Origin: Sphingomonas mollis
GTDB taxonomy: Bacteria > Pseudomonadota > Alphaproteobacteria > Sphingomonadales > Sphingomonadaceae
Direction of reading: 5' to 3'
Assembly (NCBI RefSeq): GCF_016427505.1
Contig: NZ_JAELXS010000006.1
Span: forward strand, 1 to 64,000
DNA: 64,000 nt
Shown: one piece after another, positions 62,993 to 64,000 of the stretch
How the letters are laid out: each line of letters opens with the position of its first letter
How positions within the stretch are numbered: position 1 is the first letter of the stretch
Notes under the pieces: generated by a model
The model's database searches: none
Seen by the model: only the letters and a program-made list of their open reading frames with translations
What the model was told of the DNA's origin: nothing
Made by a program: the position numbers and the translations under genes

Positions 62993-64000
62993 CAGCCGAC
63001 GGGCGCACATCTTTCCAAAAGCCATGCCTTCACCTCATCCTCTACAAGGGGGCCGATGATCTGCGTCACCTTGGCGTGATAGGCATTGAGCCATGAAAGC
63101 TCGTCGTTCGTCAATAGGGCCGGATCGATCAGATCGCGGTCGATCGGGGCAAAGGTCAGTGTCTCGAATCCCAGCATGACACGATCGGGATCGCCACCGG
63201 GAATGGCGCGAGGTTCGACCAGCACCAGATTCTCGATCCGGATGCCGTATTCGCCCGCCTTGTAATAGCCCGGCTCGTTCGACAGCAGCATGCCGGCGCG
63301 CAGCGGTTCGAGCGCCTGACCGCCGGGATAGGCTGGATTCGCAATGCGTTGCGGACCTTCGTGGACCGACAGATAGGCGCCGATGCCGTGACCGGTGCCG
63401 TGACCGTAATCGAGACCCGCCTCCCAGAGCGGCCGCCGCGCGAACGCATCGATCTGGCCGCCCATCGTCCCATCCGGAAAGATCGCGGTGGCGATGGCGA
63501 TGTGCCCCTTCAGCACGCGGGTGAAGCGGTCGCGCATTTCCGGCGTCGGCGGGCCGATCGGCAGCACGCGGGTGACGTCGGTGGTGCCGTCGGCATATTG
63601 GCCGCCCGAGTCGATCAGGAAGAGATGGCCGGGTTCGATCGCCGCGTCCGATTCGTCGGTGACGTGATAATGTGGGATCGCCCCATGCGCGCCGGTGGCG
63701 GAGATGGTCGAGAAGCTGGTGTCGCGCAGCAGGCCGGAGGCCTGGCGGAATTCGAGCAGCTTCGCGGCGGCGGACAGCTCGGTCTCGGTGCCGGCCGGAC
63801 AGGTGGTCGCGGCCCAGTGGAGGAAACGGGTCAGGGCGGCGCCGTCGCGGGCGGAGGCGGCGCGGTGGCCAGCGATCTCGGCGGGGTTCTTGATCGATTT
63901 GGCGAGCAACACCGGATCGCGCTGCGCGATGACGGTGGCGCCACCCGCTTCCAGCGCATGGACGATCGCGGCGACCGAGCCGGCGGGGTCGGCGACGACG
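62992..64000 (-). CDS. M24 family Xaa-Pro aminopeptidase, C-terminal part (runs off the window)
   Basis: The visible 335 residues carry the metal ligands: Asp in LFLIDSGGQYADGTTDVTR, His in YGHGTGHGIGAYLSVHEGPQ, Glu in SNEPGYYKAGEYG and RIENLVLVEPR. A C-terminal extension ends SWLNAYHAKVTQIIGPLVE, as in the long APP1-type enzymes. It removes N-terminal residues before proline. The N-terminal half lies beyond the window. Confidence 0.93.
   Translation of the reverse strand, partial: VVADPAGSVAAIVHALEAGGATVIAQRDPVLLAKSIKNPAEIAGHRAASARDGAALTRFLHWAATTCPAGTETELSAAAKLLEFRQASGLLRDTSFSTISATGAHGAIPHYHVTDESDAAIEPGHLFLIDSGGQYADGTTDVTRVLPIGPPTPEMRDRFTRVLKGHIAIATAIFPDGTMGGQIDAFARRPLWEAGLDYGHGTGHGIGAYLSVHEGPQRIANPAYPGGQALEPLRAGMLLSNEPGYYKAGEYGIRIENLVLVEPRAIPGGDPDRVMLGFETLTFAPIDRDLIDPALLTNDELSWLNAYHAKVTQIIGPLVEDEVKAWLLERCAPVG

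Overview
The window looks like the origin-proximal chromosome of a high-GC alphaproteobacterium of the sphingomonad group (Sphingomonas or a close relative). Support comes from the strong third-position G/C bias, the gene order dnaQ-coaE-aroE-maf-PEP synthase regulator | hemE-hemJ-rho, the block mnmE-mnmG-rsmG-parA-parB, a DUF3576 lipoprotein next to leuS, COQ9 and MmcB proteins, and a long HPF. The genus is inferred from recalled gene content; no database search was run. I see no transposase, integrase, phage gene or CRISPR array. Mobile DNA is limited to short palindromic repeats.

Left arm (1-38 kb). It holds etfB (partial), sucC, a PilZ protein, prs, gltX and a TonB-family protein. Next is a riboflavin operon (ribD, ribE, a RibB with a degenerate GTP cyclohydrolase II domain, ribH) followed by a frameshifted GNAT gene. 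Then come an old yellow enzyme, an EamA transporter, COQ9, feoAB, ssb with an overlapping HWE kinase and a convergent single-domain receiver, metX-GNAT-metW, and hisC-tyrA. A translationally coupled type III polyketide synthase, methyltransferase and flavin oxidoreductase cluster follows, then msrB, a class A penicillin-binding protein, small stress and envelope genes (YgjP-like protease, YcgN, SCO, ankyrin, MmcB, SleB), and hpf-ptsN. It ends with the minus-strand run dnaQ, coaE, aroE, maf and the PEP synthase regulator.

Origin (about 38.15-38.47 kb). Between the regulator gene and hemE lie four exact DnaA boxes, several weaker ones and five GANTC sites. This is the position of oriC in Caulobacter and Rickettsia. 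Flanking genes are transcribed away from it, and small base counts suggest that GC skew changes sign across it. Three parS-like palindromes (17.8, 44.9 and 47.3 kb) and the parAB genes complete a segregation centre.

Right arm (38-64 kb). It holds hemE, hemJ, rho, a TerC protein, a dienelactone hydrolase, mnmE-mnmG-rsmG-parA-parB, and the opposing leuS-lptE-holA operon, where leuS carries a 102-bp in-frame palindromic insertion. Then come a DUF3576 lipoprotein, an exported barrel-like protein and a ThiE-like protein. A six-gene coupled operon follows: YggS, a HAD phosphatase, a fused 5-oxoprolinase, DUF969, DUF979 and DUF2891. The window ends with tRNA-Thr, two tiny ORFs and a truncated M24 aminopeptidase.

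Most of the content is housekeeping. The less ordinary parts are the complete ori/par landscape, the repeat inside leuS, the split-function RibB, the uncharacterised type III PKS cluster and the 5-oxoproline operon with a candidate two-part permease.
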